DNA from: Phycisphaerae bacterium
GTDB lineage: Bacteria; Planctomycetota; Phycisphaerae; Phycisphaerales; UBA1924
Reading direction: 5' to 3'
NCBI GenBank assembly: GCA_030432255.1
Contig: JAUIHS010000002.1
Coordinates: forward strand, 124,001-188,000
DNA length: 64,000 nt
Below the pieces are notes generated by a model, which was given only the letters and a program-made list of their open reading frames with translations, ran no database searches and was not told the origin of the DNA. The position numbers and the translations under genes are program-made. Below, piece by piece: positions 26,577 through 35,725 of the stretch (its first letter is position 1; each line of letters opens with the position of its first letter).

Positions 26577-28280
26577 CTATTCACCCCAGCCATCCAGCAC
26601 CAGGTTCAGATCGCGAAAGTCGACCGCGCCGTCGCCGTTGACATCGCCATTTCGCCATGCCTGTGTCGGATTGCCCCAGCCTTCCAGTGTCATCCCCAGG
26701 TCCTGCATGCCAACCGAGCAGTCGCCGTCCGCATCGCCGTCGATGAAGCAGGGCGACAGGGTCAGTGACTGGTCAGACGGCACATCGCGCCAACGATTCC
26801 ACCGACCATTGGGCCACTCGACGACGAGGTCGTCGATGACTTCGGATGCGCCAAGTCCGAAGTGCGCTGAGAACTCCGAGACGGCCAGGTAACTCGCGCC
26901 GCCATCAAGGATGCGCATCTGCTCGCTGTCGCCGGTCCTCGCCCGCACGACCGCGCCGAAACCGTCGGGCGCCAAGTCGCTGTGCGCCGAGGTGTCGAGC
27001 AGAACACGAAGCCAATGTGTGTCCGGGCCTGCAACGTCGTTGCGGAACAGGCGCACGTCCGTGTGGTAGCCGCCCACCACGATGTCCTGATCGCCGTCGT
27101 TGTCGTGGTCGATGCGAATCAGGCCGCGGGTCAGGCCCGTGTGGACCAGGCCGCTTGCAGTCGCGGCCTCCGTGAAGTGTGCCGTGCCGTCATTGATGTA
27201 GAGCTTGAGGTTGTCACTGCCCCAGATGCCGGGGACCCAGCCATTGGCTTCCGCGATGTCGAGGTCGCCGTCATGATCGATGTCGATCGCCTCCACGCCC
27301 CAGCCCCAGCCGCCATCGTGCGCCCCACGCGCTTCCGCGACTTCGCTGAAGACGTGACCGCCTTCGTTGACGTAGAGCTTGTTGCCTTCCTTGAACGCCG
27401 CGGGGAGGAAGATGGACGAGACGTACCAGTCCGGGTCGCCGTCATTGTCGAAGTCCCCCACCGCACTGCCCATGCCGTTCTGGTCATGGCCGACGCCCGC
27501 GGCGGATGTCATCTCCGTGAATGTGCCATCCCGGTTGTTCCTGAGATAGCGTGACGTGCTGAAGTCCGCGACCCACAGCAGTTCGGGGTAGCGGTCACCG
27601 TCCATGTCCGTGAATCGCGGCGTGAAACCGCGCACTGGCGTCATGTCATGCAGAATCGCTGTCGCCGTGACATCCGTGAACTGACCGGTGCCGTCGTTGC
27701 GGAAGAGGCGATTCCCTCGTGACTGGCCGCGCCAACCCGCCACGGCGAGATCGAGGTCGCCATCCAGGTCATAGTCGCCGAAGACGGCACTGAACCCGTC
27801 CGGTGTCGACGGAGAGGTTCGCCCGACGCCGGCAGCGAGTGCGATCTCCTCGAAGCCTGTTCCGTTGAGGTTCCGGTAGAGCCGGTGGCGATCAATGACC
27901 AGGCCGTCCGCCTGCGTGCCATGCGTGGAGACGTAGACGTCAATCCAGCCGTCGCCATCGACATCGCCGACCGCAACGCCGGAGCAGTACGCAGGTGTCC
28001 CGATGCCCCAGGCGCCGCCGACATCGGTGAAGTGGCCGGTGCCATCGTTCATGTACAGCGCGTCACGCGCATCGCCGCCGCGGACGACGTACAGGTCCAT
28101 CCAGCCGTCGCGGTTGAAGTCCGCCGCGGCCATCCCGCCCATCATCTTGCCTTCTTCGGGATACCCGGGACCGATCTGGAGGATGTCGATGCCAACGTCG
28201 GTGGTCGCGTTCACGAAAATGGGTGTGCCGGCGTACGCGGTGCCTGCGAAGAGTATCACGGCCAGGAGTGACGGGTTCAT
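26577..28280 (-). CDS. Secreted VCBS/FG-GAP + ASPIC/UnbV protein with C-terminal dockerin-like repeats (copy 2)
   Basis: From the ATG at 28280 the product has 567 residues with a signal peptide (AVILFAGTAYA). Most of it is FG-GAP/VCBS repeats, seen as repeated Asp-rich loops such as DFNRDGWMDLYV, DVDGDGWIDVYV and DYDLDGDLDLAV, which bind calcium in a beta-propeller. An ASPIC/UnbV domain follows (LAPDGFGAVV ... ILDGGASYLAVSE). The end holds two dockerin-like EF-hand loops (GDADGDCSVGMQDL and GDVNGDGAVDFRDL). It should be a secreted or cell-surface Ca-binding adhesion-type protein. Its ATG overlaps the stop of its upstream paralogue by four bases (ATGA), so they are co-translated. Confidence 0.88.
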   Translation of the reverse strand: MNPSLLAVILFAGTAYAGTPIFVNATTDVGIDILQIGPGYPEEGKMMGGMAAADFNRDGWMDLYVVRGGDARDALYMNDGTGHFTDVGGAWGIGTPAYCSGVAVGDVDGDGWIDVYVSTHGTQADGLVIDRHRLYRNLNGTGFEEIALAAGVGRTSPSTPDGFSAVFGDYDLDGDLDLAVAGWRGQSRGNRLFRNDGTGQFTDVTATAILHDMTPVRGFTPRFTDMDGDRYPELLWVADFSTSRYLRNNRDGTFTEMTSAAGVGHDQNGMGSAVGDFDNDGDPDWYVSSIFLPAAFKEGNKLYVNEGGHVFSEVAEARGAHDGGWGWGVEAIDIDHDGDLDIAEANGWVPGIWGSDNLKLYINDGTAHFTEAATASGLVHTGLTRGLIRIDHDNDGDQDIVVGGYHTDVRLFRNDVAGPDTHWLRVLLDTSAHSDLAPDGFGAVVRARTGDSEQMRILDGGASYLAVSEFSAHFGLGASEVIDDLVVEWPNGRWNRWRDVPSDQSLTLSPCFIDGDADGDCSVGMQDLGMTLEGWGNPTQAWRNGDVNGDGAVDFRDLNLVLDGWGE

Positions 28281-30016
28281 GGGCACGTACTCCCCCACTC
28301 GGCGAGCACGGCATTCAGGTCGCTGAAGTCCACGTCGCCATCTCCGGTTGCGTCACCATCGCGCCACGGCTCCACCATCATACCCCACGACTGGAGAACG
28401 AGGTTGAGATCGGCGAAGTCAACGACACCGTCAGCATCAGCGTCGCCGCTGATCAAACACGGTGAGATGGTGAGCGTCTGGTTCGCGGCGACATCGACCA
28501 GTCGGTTCTGCCGACCGTTCGCCCACGTCACGAGAATCTCGTCGATCGTGGACGCTGCACCGAGGCCCGCGTGCACGGAGAACTCGGAGACCGAGAGGTA
28601 GTTGCATCCACCGTCCATCTGGCGCACCTGTGTGACCGCACCCGTCGTGATGGCAGCATGGGTGCCGAATCCATCGGGTGCGAGCGTTGGTTCGTTGCTC
28701 GTGTCGAAGAGCAGCCGGATCCAGTTTGTATCGGGGCCGAAAAGGTCGTTGCGAAAGAACGCCAATTTCTCCCCGTACGCAAAGATGAGAACATCCTGAT
28801 CACCGTCGTTGTCGTAGTCGAGGTTGGCGAGGCCGCGTCCGCTCCCGGTGTGCGTCAGACCGAGTGCAGCGGCTTGCTCGGTGAAGTTGGCGTTGCCATC
28901 GTTCACATAGACGCGGGTGGGGTCGGCAATGTACTGGTCGTATGTCGGCCAGCCGTTGGTGTGCACCAGGTCCTGATCGCCGTCGTGGTCGATGTCGATT
29001 GCGGTGGCGCCCCAGCCCCAGCCGCCGTCATCGACCCCCGCGGCCGCCGCGACTTCTGTGTACGTGTGGTTGCCCTGATTGAGATAGAGTCGATTGCCGG
29101 CGACGAACGGGAAGCTGACGGTTTCGCCGTAGATTGCGGTGACGAACCAGTCGAAGAGGCCGTCACCGTTGAAGTCGCCGATGATGGAGCCCATGCCGTT
29201 CTCATCGAGGGCCGTGCCCGAGGCGGCGGTGACGTCAGCGAACGTCCCATCGGCATTGTTGCGGAAGTAGCGCGATGTGACATAGTCGCCGACCCAGAGC
29301 AACTCGGGGAAGCGGTCACCATCCATGTCGGTGAATCGAATCGAGAAGCCGCGCACGGAGGAGAGGCTCGCCGGTACCGCCGCGCTGGTCACGTCTGCGA
29401 ATGTTCCGTCGCCGTCGTTGCGATACAGTCGGTTGCCCTGCGCACCGGGGATCCATCCTGAGACGGCAAGGTCGAGATCACCGTCGAGGTCGTAGTCTCC
29501 GAAGGCCGCGCCGAACCCATCTGCGATGAATGGCGAGGACGTCTCGACGCCGGCGATGCTCGCGACATCGGTGAAGGTGCCGTCGCCGTTGTTGCGATAG
29601 AGGCGATGGCGCCCCGGTTCATCGCCGCTGGTCGGATCGCCGTGGTTCATCAGGAAGATGTCGATCCAGCCGTCGTTGTCGAAGTCGCCGACGGCGACGC
29701 CGGCGGAGAAGAGGATGTCGTCCATGCCCGCGGCGGTCGCGTGGTTGGTGAACGTCTCATCGCCGTTGTTGAGGTACAGGCAGTCGGCGAAGAATGAGCC
29801 GCGAACGGCGTAGAAGTCCATCCAGCCATCGCGGTTGAAGTCGGCGACGGCGCCACCGCCCATCATGGTGCCGAGCGGTGGATAGCCGAACGGGATCTGG
29901 AATGCGTCGATGAGCGCGTCCGTCGTTCGGTTGGAGAAAGCGGGAGTACCGGCGCTGAGCGGGACCGCCGCTGCGAACACGACAGCACAGACACAGGCCC
30001 GTTGATGTTGCGGCAC
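28277..30016 (-). CDS. Secreted VCBS/FG-GAP + ASPIC/UnbV protein with C-terminal dockerin-like repeats (copy 1)
   Basis: The GTG at 30016 has GGAGGA upstream and gives 579 residues. It has the same layout as the gene it overlaps: a signal peptide (VVFAAAVPLSA), FG-GAP/VCBS loops (DFNRDGWMDFYA, DFDNDGWIDIFL, DYDLDGDLDLAV), an ASPIC/UnbV domain and two dockerin-like loops (GDADADGVVDFADL and GDATGDGDVDFSDL). The two proteins match along their whole length and arose by tandem duplication. Dockerins here are not evidence of a cellulosome; they are common in planctomycete secreted proteins. Some CRTAC1-like proteins share this architecture. A terminator (30059-30090) separates it from the PEP-CTERM-like gene upstream. 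Confidence 0.88.
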   Translation of the reverse strand: MPQHQRACVCAVVFAAAVPLSAGTPAFSNRTTDALIDAFQIPFGYPPLGTMMGGGAVADFNRDGWMDFYAVRGSFFADCLYLNNGDETFTNHATAAGMDDILFSAGVAVGDFDNDGWIDIFLMNHGDPTSGDEPGRHRLYRNNGDGTFTDVASIAGVETSSPFIADGFGAAFGDYDLDGDLDLAVSGWIPGAQGNRLYRNDGDGTFADVTSAAVPASLSSVRGFSIRFTDMDGDRFPELLWVGDYVTSRYFRNNADGTFADVTAASGTALDENGMGSIIGDFNGDGLFDWFVTAIYGETVSFPFVAGNRLYLNQGNHTYTEVAAAAGVDDGGWGWGATAIDIDHDGDQDLVHTNGWPTYDQYIADPTRVYVNDGNANFTEQAAALGLTHTGSGRGLANLDYDNDGDQDVLIFAYGEKLAFFRNDLFGPDTNWIRLLFDTSNEPTLAPDGFGTHAAITTGAVTQVRQMDGGCNYLSVSEFSVHAGLGAASTIDEILVTWANGRQNRLVDVAANQTLTISPCLISGDADADGVVDFADLNLVLQSWGMMVEPWRDGDATGDGDVDFSDLNAVLAEWGSTCP

Positions 30017-30058
30017 GGCTCAGTCCTCCGCGGAGGGGAAGCGATGAACGATGGATTG

Positions 30059-30090
30059 AAAACCGCGGCTTCACTTGCATGAAACCGCGG
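30059..30090 (-). terminator. Intrinsic terminator after the PEP-CTERM-like gene
   Basis: On the minus strand an 11-pair stem (30090-30080 with 30073-30063, CCGCGG core, one G-U pair) with a 6-base loop is followed by four T (complement of A 30059-30062). It stops transcription of the gene ending at 30126 before the VCBS pair. Confidence 0.75.
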
Positions 30091-30125
30091 CGTATTGCTG
30101 TTGAGCGTTCAGACGTCGCAGCGAA

Positions 30126-31043
30126 TCAGCGGCGGCGACGAATGCCGGCGAGACCGGCGAGGCCGAAGATGGCCGCGGCACCCGGTGCGGGGATGTCGAA
30201 GCACTGGTCGCCGGCGAAGTTGTTGAGGTCGATGCCACCGACGTCACCGGTGAAGTTGCCGAGGCCGTCACCACCCAGGTTACCCTGCGGGGCGGCGAGG
30301 CCACCGAGGAACTGGTTGGAGAGGAAGTCGTGGCCACCACCGTTGACCATCGCGGAGATCTTGATGTCCGCGGGGTCGGCTCCGCCGAGGTCGGCGAGCG
30401 CGATGGAGAATTCGAGACCGGTCGTCACAGCCTGAGCGGCGGCCTGGTTGGCGGCCTGGTCGCCACCCGCGATGCCGGCGACGTTGGAGTTGTCGTAGGC
30501 GATCTCGATGCCGTTGGGCACGAGCGGGGAGGAGACGGTGGCGGAACCTTCCTGGGAGCCGCCGAAGATGTCGCCGAAGCCCCAGTCGTTGGCGGAGCCG
30601 ACGGTCGAGAAGTCGAGGTCAGCCTTGTCGGCGCCGAAGTCGTTGCCGCGACGGAAGATCATCATGTAGTTGGCGGAGAAGCCGCTGTCGAAGGTGAAAC
30701 CGGCGTACTTGTCGGCCCAGCCGTCGTTGCCGGGGTTGTTGCCACCGCTGCCGGTGGAGGCGGTGAGGACGTTCTCGCCGCCGGCGGCGCCGGTGTGGAT
30801 GAAGATGTTGAGCTTGTTGAAGTTGCCTTCGATGTTGCCGGTAAGGCCGACGTAGAGGCGACCACCGGAGACGCGGGCGTACGCGGCGTTGAGTTCGGAC
30901 GCGTTATCACCGAACTGGGTCTGGACGGTCTGGGTGGCGCGGAGGGAGTAGCCCTCGCCGCCACCGATGGTGCCGTCGACCTGAGCGAAAGCCGACGATG
31001 CGATGCCGAGGCCGGCGGCCGCGGCAAGAATACGGGTGTTCAT
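30126..31043 (-). CDS. PEP-CTERM-like secreted protein
   Basis: The product has 305 residues. It begins with a signal peptide (LAAAAGLGIASSAFA) and ends with a sorting tag: IPAPGAAAIFGLAGLAG and a final RRRR. The tag has Pro-Ala-Pro at the place of Pro-Glu-Pro. The body is Gly/Asn/Asp-rich, with many short beta-like segments and repeats of NQAA, and no known enzyme motif. It should be a surface protein processed by the exosortase encoded at 34745. The ATG at 31043 has a GAGAGG site. A hairpin in the leader (31078-31093) and two LacI-type operator candidates upstream suggest that its expression is controlled, perhaps by sugars. Confidence 0.85.
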   Translation of the reverse strand: MNTRILAAAAGLGIASSAFAQVDGTIGGGEGYSLRATQTVQTQFGDNASELNAAYARVSGGRLYVGLTGNIEGNFNKLNIFIHTGAAGGENVLTASTGSGGNNPGNDGWADKYAGFTFDSGFSANYMMIFRRGNDFGADKADLDFSTVGSANDWGFGDIFGGSQEGSATVSSPLVPNGIEIAYDNSNVAGIAGGDQAANQAAAQAVTTGLEFSIALADLGGADPADIKISAMVNGGGHDFLSNQFLGGLAAPQGNLGGDGLGNFTGDVGGIDLNNFAGDQCFDIPAPGAAAIFGLAGLAGIRRRR

Positions 31044-31077
31044 GACAGATACCTCTCTCGAAAAGACGTGTTGTTCC

Positions 31078-31093
31078 GGCTCCTCCTGGAGCC
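31078..31093 (-). promoter_or_regulatory. Leader hairpin of the PEP-CTERM-like gene
   Basis: GGCTCC and GGAGCC pair around a 4-base loop; on the transcript the sequence AGGAGG is held in the loop and right arm. It lies 35-50 bases before the ATG at 31043. A role in translation is a guess. Confidence 0.35.
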
Positions 31094-31186
31094 GTCCCTA
31101 CCAATCGCTATCTACACAACCGGCACCTTCACAACGATGCCGGATCATCCCACTCTGGTGAATCACGTCCGCGATTCCAACCCTCG

Positions 31187-31200
31187 GTAAACCGCTTTAC
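31187..31200. promoter_or_regulatory. LacI-family operator candidate 1
   Basis: GTAAACCGCTTTAC is a near-perfect palindrome centred on CG and matches AAAnCGnTTT, the core typical of LacI-family operators. It is about 145 bases upstream of the ATG at 31043. A second copy lies 75 bases further, centre to centre. Confidence 0.6.
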
Positions 31201-31262
31201 TCATCAGCGAACGACGATCAGGGCCAGTCAGCCCACATCCTTCGCGTCCTCGAAAGGACCGC

Positions 31263-31274
31263 TAAAGCGTTTTA
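31263..31274. promoter_or_regulatory. LacI-family operator candidate 2
   Basis: TAAAGCGTTTTA is centred on CG and matches AAAnCGnTTT. The distance to candidate 1 is 75 bases (about seven helical turns), suitable for looping by a tetramer or cooperative dimers. No LacI-type regulator gene is in this window. Confidence 0.55.
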
Positions 31275-31459
31275 CCTGCGTGACGTGAATCCTACCCGCG
31301 GCACGGAAACCGCTGCATCAAAACTAAACCCATGCCTCCCCTTCGTCAAACACAAAACGCGCAGATTCGGCGGTTCCGCGGGCCACCAACTCACAGTCAC
31401 CCGCACCCGAAATCCCCAGATTAACAGGATCTTCCAGAACCCCCTTCGCGAGGGGAGGA

Positions 31460-32578
31460 TCAGGAGCCGCGATCCTTCCGCGCCTCGGCGAGCAGTTCGC
31501 GCATCGATTCATGCACACGCCGCTCTTCAGGGGCCAGGCGTTCAGCCTGCTCATCCGCGTGATAACTGGAACGGACCAGCGGACCGGATTCAACCACCCG
31601 GAACCCCATTCGGAGACCCTCCTCGCGATACCACTCAAAGGTGTCCGGATGGACCCAACGCGCGATCGGGAGGTGGTTGGAGGTCGGCTGCAGATACTGA
31701 CCGATCGTGAAGATGTCCGCGTCCGTCTCAGCTCGGACCGCCTGCATCACCTCGATCACTTCCTCGTCACGCTCGCCAATCCCCACCATGATCCCCGTCT
31801 TCGTGATCAGGCCCGCATCCTTCGCCCAACGAAGCACCGCCAGAGAACGTTCATACTTCGCCTGAGGACGAACCACCGTGTGCATCCGCTCCACAGTCTC
31901 CATGTTGTGGGCGAAAATGTCCGGCGTCGCGGCATAAACCAACGCACATGAGGCGCGGTCGCCCTTGAAGTCCGGGGTCAGGACCTCAATCGACATGTCC
32001 GGGCAGGAAACCCGGCTCTGCTCGATCGTCTCTGCCCAGATCGCGGCACCGCCGTCGGGCAGATCATCCCGGTCTACCGATGTAATCACCACGTGACGCA
32101 GGCCGATGCGCGAGAGGGAGGAGGCCACCCGGCGGGGCTCATCGAGATCAGGTGCGCCGGGTCGACCAGTCTTGACGTTGCAGAACCCGCACGAACGGGT
32201 GCACGTATCACCGAGGATCATGATCGTCGCGATTCCACGAGCCCAGCAATCGCCCATATTGGGGCAACTCGCCTCCTCGCATACCGTGTGCAACTCGTGC
32301 TCACGGATGATCGAGGCCAGCGATTCGTACGCCGCGCCGCCCGGCAGGCGGGCCCGGAGCCAGGAGGGCTTTCGTTTCGCGGCGAGTTTCTGGGTCCCGT
32401 TGTTCAGGACCTGGTTGCTCAGCGAGACGATCGGACGGTCCATTCGGCGGACCGGATCGCCGCCAAGTGCTCGTCCGTGGCGCGTGGCACCACGATCAGA
32501 GAGGGGCCGGCCTGTCGTGCCCAGGTCGACGCTCGTCTCTGCGGGTCGGGTGTCGGAATCGGGGGCTCCGGGGTTCAT
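31460..32578 (-). CDS. lipA: Lipoyl synthase
   Basis: LipA is a radical SAM enzyme that inserts two sulfurs into octanoyl groups to make lipoyl cofactors on 2-oxoacid dehydrogenases and the glycine cleavage system. The product has 372 residues as read from 32578. It has both iron-sulfur motifs: CEEASCPNMGDC (auxiliary cluster) and CTRSCGFC (radical SAM), and the conserved C-terminal RSSYHAD, which holds the Ser ligand of the auxiliary cluster. The N-terminus is about 45 residues longer than most; the ATG at 32443 would give a normal-length protein and cannot be excluded. No lipB is adjacent. Confidence 0.95.
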   Translation of the reverse strand: MNPGAPDSDTRPAETSVDLGTTGRPLSDRGATRHGRALGGDPVRRMDRPIVSLSNQVLNNGTQKLAAKRKPSWLRARLPGGAAYESLASIIREHELHTVCEEASCPNMGDCWARGIATIMILGDTCTRSCGFCNVKTGRPGAPDLDEPRRVASSLSRIGLRHVVITSVDRDDLPDGGAAIWAETIEQSRVSCPDMSIEVLTPDFKGDRASCALVYAATPDIFAHNMETVERMHTVVRPQAKYERSLAVLRWAKDAGLITKTGIMVGIGERDEEVIEVMQAVRAETDADIFTIGQYLQPTSNHLPIARWVHPDTFEWYREEGLRMGFRVVESGPLVRSSYHADEQAERLAPEERRVHESMRELLAEARKDRGS

Positions 32579-32782
32579 GAGGGTGAGTATAGACCAGCAG
32601 ATCGGGCCCGAGTCGCCGGAAGGCCGCCGGATCTCTCTACAATGGAGTCGGTCGTCGCGAGGGTGTACAGGAGTGCGGCGTCCGTATATGTACCGAAAAT
32701 GGTGGGTCCTGTTGAACAGGGCGGGCTGTAACGGTCGATAGGAACGAGCGCGGTGCGGCTTTTCCCACGGGCCGTGGTGTAT

Positions 32783-32810
32783 TTGACAGTGTAAACGTGG
32801 TTGCTACGTT
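32783..32810 (+). promoter_or_regulatory. Probable sigma-70-type promoter of the exopolysaccharide island
   Basis: TTGACA (32783-32788), 16 bases of spacing, TACGTT (32805-32810). The start site would be about 55 bases before the GTG at 32873. The same -35 and spacing are found upstream of rplM at 58771, supporting it as the housekeeping promoter of this organism. Confidence 0.6.
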
Positions 32811-32872
32811 GCTGCCCCTTTTCAGCGCATCGGGCACCACGATAAGACGCCGATGGACGCAAGGAGTCGGTT

Positions 32873-34459
32873 GTGAGCAGACGAGGATGGACATCAACGC
32901 GAGTGCGCAGGGCCGCCGCTCTGAGTGCGCTCGCTGGATCGGCCACGATGGTGCTCCCGGGCTGCCAATTGGACAGCTTCATGGACCCCGGCGTGACAGG
33001 CCGGTGGGAGCACACCCCGACCATCGTGCCCATCCTCGATCGCATCGACGTCATCGAGCGGGATGCCGGCGAATTCGTCGATGTCAGCGACGTGCTTCCT
33101 GAAGACCTGATCCCCGAACCCGCCGACTACCGCGTGGGCCCGGGTGACTTCCTCCAGATCGAGATCTTCGACTTCCTCGACAGTGGCGCGCCGGGACTCT
33201 ACGAGCGCGCGGTCGACGGTCGGGGTTTCATCGACATCCCTCAGCTTGGACGCATCTACGTGGCGGATTCGAACGCCGCGGAGGTCGCTGAACTTCTGAA
33301 GCAGCGCATCCGCGATGCGGACATTCTTGATGATCCCTTCGTGACGGTGCAGGTGCCCGGTCAGCGTCAGGCGACGTTCTCGGTGCTCGGCGCGGTCCCG
33401 AATGTAGGTCGTTACCAGATCACAAAGCCCGACTATCGCCTGCTTGAGGCGCTCACCGATGCCGGCGGCGTGCCGCCCACGGTCGAGAATGTCTTCGTGA
33501 TTCGGCAGGTGCCGCTCTCCGATCAAGTCAGCCACGGCATCGGTGGTGATACACCACCGTCCAACCCGGATGCGGTCCCCCAGCCTGACGACCAGACGAC
33601 ACCCGAGGATCTGGAGAATCTGCTTCAGGACCTCGGCGGCGATGACCCGGATGTCAGCGGTGGCTGGATCAGTATGAGCGCCCGCACCGGCGATGAGCCC
33701 GTACTGGACCTCCCCGAATCCGCCGAGTCGCTCGCGATGATGTCACAGGACGGCATTGAGCCGATCCTCGAACTTCCGGGTGAGGATGATGACACCGAGG
33801 CGACTGTTTCCACGCCCGCCGGTCAGTCCGGCGGCGCACGATGGATGTTCCTCGATGGGCAGTGGGTCCGCGCCGTGCCGCGTACAACCACGGTGGAAGG
33901 TTCTGCCCTGCCCGAGGGCGATGATCCGCTCTCGGTCATGGCACAGGCCGAAGACCTCGTGACCCAGCGCGTGATCCGCGTGCCGGTGAAGCCGCTGATT
34001 CAGGGTGCCGCGGCGTACAACATCGTGGTTCGCCCCGGCGACGTGATTCGCGTTGATCCGCCTCAGACGGGCGTGGTGTACATGGGTGGCCCGGGCATTG
34101 CCCGCCCCGGCACCTACAACCTCCCCGCCGGCGGCAAGTTGACACTCCGCCGGGCGGTGATTTCGGCGGGCGGTCTGTCATCGATCGGCATCCCGGAGCG
34201 CGTGGACCTGATTCGCATGGTGGGGCCGGATCGGCAGGGCATGGTCCGCCTGAACCTGCGGGCGATCGCCGATGGCACGCAGCCGGACATCCTCCTGAAG
34301 GCGGACGACATCGTCGATGTCGGGACGACGTGGTGGGCGACGCCGCTGGCTGTGATTCGCGGCGGGTTCCGGGCCTCATACGGCTTCGGCTTCCTCCTGG
34401 ATCGCAACTTCGGTAATGATGTGTTCGGTCCGCCCCCGACGAACGTCGGTAACCGATAG
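32873..34459 (+). CDS. Wza-like polysaccharide export protein with SLBB domain
   Basis: The GTG at 32873 has AAGGAG six bases away and gives 528 residues. A lipoprotein signal ends in VLPGC. The Poly_export domain follows (about 80-165: [38 protein letters not shown]), then an SLBB domain ([23 protein letters not shown]). A long acidic insert (about 215-320) with low-complexity sequence interrupts the usual architecture. A second SLBB-like part follows ([30 protein letters not shown]). This outer-membrane lipoprotein should form the exit pore for a polysaccharide. The gene opens an island with exosortase, chain-length and initiating-transferase genes. Confidence 0.9.
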   Translation: MSRRGWTSTRVRRAAALSALAGSATMVLPGCQLDSFMDPGVTGRWEHTPTIVPILDRIDVIERDAGEFVDVSDVLPEDLIPEPADYRVGPGDFLQIEIFDFLDSGAPGLYERAVDGRGFIDIPQLGRIYVADSNAAEVAELLKQRIRDADILDDPFVTVQVPGQRQATFSVLGAVPNVGRYQITKPDYRLLEALTDAGGVPPTVENVFVIRQVPLSDQVSHGIGGDTPPSNPDAVPQPDDQTTPEDLENLLQDLGGDDPDVSGGWISMSARTGDEPVLDLPESAESLAMMSQDGIEPILELPGEDDDTEATVSTPAGQSGGARWMFLDGQWVRAVPRTTTVEGSALPEGDDPLSVMAQAEDLVTQRVIRVPVKPLIQGAAAYNIVVRPGDVIRVDPPQTGVVYMGGPGIARPGTYNLPAGGKLTLRRAVISAGGLSSIGIPERVDLIRMVGPDRQGMVRLNLRAIADGTQPDILLKADDIVDVGTTWWATPLAVIRGGFRASYGFGFLLDRNFGNDVFGPPPTNVGNR

Positions 34460-34744
34460 AGGTGGGCATGGGAGTCGCCCGGGCTTTTTCTCGGTCCTGA
34501 CCGAACCTGCCGCGACCCCCTGACGTAAGCAGCGTTACTGGTACGGTCCCGGACCGTTCCTGGTGGTATGCGCCGGACCCCCGTTCTGGTGGGGGCTGGT
34601 TCCGGGTGGGCGCAGATGGACGCAGGGATGTCAGGCGTTCGGTGACAGGTGGCCCGAGTGGTCGCAGAAGGTGCGTGGAACCCCCTCCGGGCTCCAAGAG
34701 GACTGATTCGCTCTGTTGCGTGAGCCGATGATCGTGCAGAATCC
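34460..34744. other. 285-base region between the Wza-like gene and the exosortase gene, with palindromes
   Basis: A 15-base palindrome-like sequence ACGGTCCCGGACCGT lies at 34543-34557 and may be an operator. A stem of CCCCC and GGGGG (about 34577-34598) follows. Neither has a T tract. The region could hold a promoter for the exosortase operon; I see no convincing -35/-10 pair. Confidence 0.45.
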
Positions 34745-35725
34745 ATGAGCGTGGTAACGACGACAACGAATGCCCCGGCGACCTCCTGGGTTGACCGTTT
34801 CGGTCGCGCCAACCTGCTGATGCTGGGGATGCTGTTGCTTGGCTTCGCGGCGTTGGGTCACGGCTGGATCTGGAAGCAGTTGGGTCCGAGTGGTTTCAGT
34901 GCACGAGCTTTCGAGGACTGGGGTCACGCCTACTTCGTTCCGGTGATCTGCATCTATTACATCTGGAAGAACCGCGAGACGTTTGCCCGTCAGCCGGTCG
35001 AGACGTGCTGGACAGGTCTCCCGATGATGCTGGTCGGGCTGATGTGCTACTTCTACTTCGCGGTTGGCTACCCGAACCACATGTTCCAGGGGTTCGCGCT
35101 GGTGCTGGTGCTGGCCGGCCTGGTGCTGCTGGTGCTTGGGCCTCGTCTCTTCAAGGCCTCCTTCTTCCCGATCGCGTTCCTCGGCTTTGGTGTGACCATC
35201 AGCGAGATGGTCATGAACAAGGTGACGTGGAGTCTGAAGCTGCTGGCCTCCGAGGGCGGCTACGTGATGCTGAACATGCTGGGCGTGGAGACGGAACTGC
35301 AGGGCGGCAACCGCCTTGACATCTTCCTGCCCGCGGCGAGCGAGTACCACCCGCTGCACGTTGCCGAGGCATGCTCCGGGATGCGGATGGTGGTGGCGTT
35401 CATCGCGTTGTCGGTGGCGCTCGCCTTCCTCGCCTGCAACCAGTGGTGGAAGCGCATTGCCATGCTGCTGCTGGCGGTGCCGGTGGCGGTGCTGATGAAC
35501 ATTGTTCGCGTGGCAGTGCTGGGTCTGATGGTCCGCTTTGTGGATCCGAATCTCGCGGACGGTCATGCGCACACGATCATCGGCACGATCCTGCTGGTGC
35601 CGTCGCTGCTCTTCTTCATGTTCTGTGTCTGGCTCCTGGACCGCGCGGTCGAGGAAGAGGACGAGAATGAGGGCCCGGCGCCGAAGACGAAGTCGACAAA
35701 GACGGTCGGGGGTACTCGCGCATGA
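34745..35725 (+). CDS. Exosortase
   Basis: Exosortases are membrane transpeptidase-like enzymes that recognise PEP-CTERM tags on exported proteins. The product has 326 residues with about eight hydrophobic segments. The three catalytic positions are all seen: Cys210 in EACSGMRM, Arg255 in NIVRVAVLG and His276 in GHAHTIIG. A short charged, Lys/Glu-rich tail follows the last membrane segment. I cannot name the subtype (XrtA, XrtD, XrtU or other) safely. Its stop overlaps the start of the EpsI-like gene by four bases, so the two are co-translated. Candidate substrates in the window end at 20421, 30126 and 46738. Confidence 0.93.
   Translation: MSVVTTTTNAPATSWVDRFGRANLLMLGMLLLGFAALGHGWIWKQLGPSGFSARAFEDWGHAYFVPVICIYYIWKNRETFARQPVETCWTGLPMMLVGLMCYFYFAVGYPNHMFQGFALVLVLAGLVLLVLGPRLFKASFFPIAFLGFGVTISEMVMNKVTWSLKLLASEGGYVMLNMLGVETELQGGNRLDIFLPAASEYHPLHVAEACSGMRMVVAFIALSVALAFLACNQWWKRIAMLLLAVPVAVLMNIVRVAVLGLMVRFVDPNLADGHAHTIIGTILLVPSLLFFMFCVWLLDRAVEEEDENEGPAPKTKSTKTVGGTRA

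Larger units (their letters stand above)
31044..31459. other. 416-base gene-free region with operators between the PEP-CTERM-like gene and lipA
   Basis: The region is the upstream control area of the PEP-CTERM-like gene and the 3' flank of lipA. It holds two LacI-type operator candidates (31187-31200, 31263-31274) and a leader hairpin. A small stem (31441-31455, CCCCT/AGGGG) after lipA has no T tract. I saw no RNA gene or real reading frame. Confidence 0.6.

Noticed and set aside
34460..34500. Terminator after the Wza-like gene (GCCCGGGC followed by TTTTT)
   Set aside because: The T run is present, but the stem is only a short self-complementary sequence without a stable loop.
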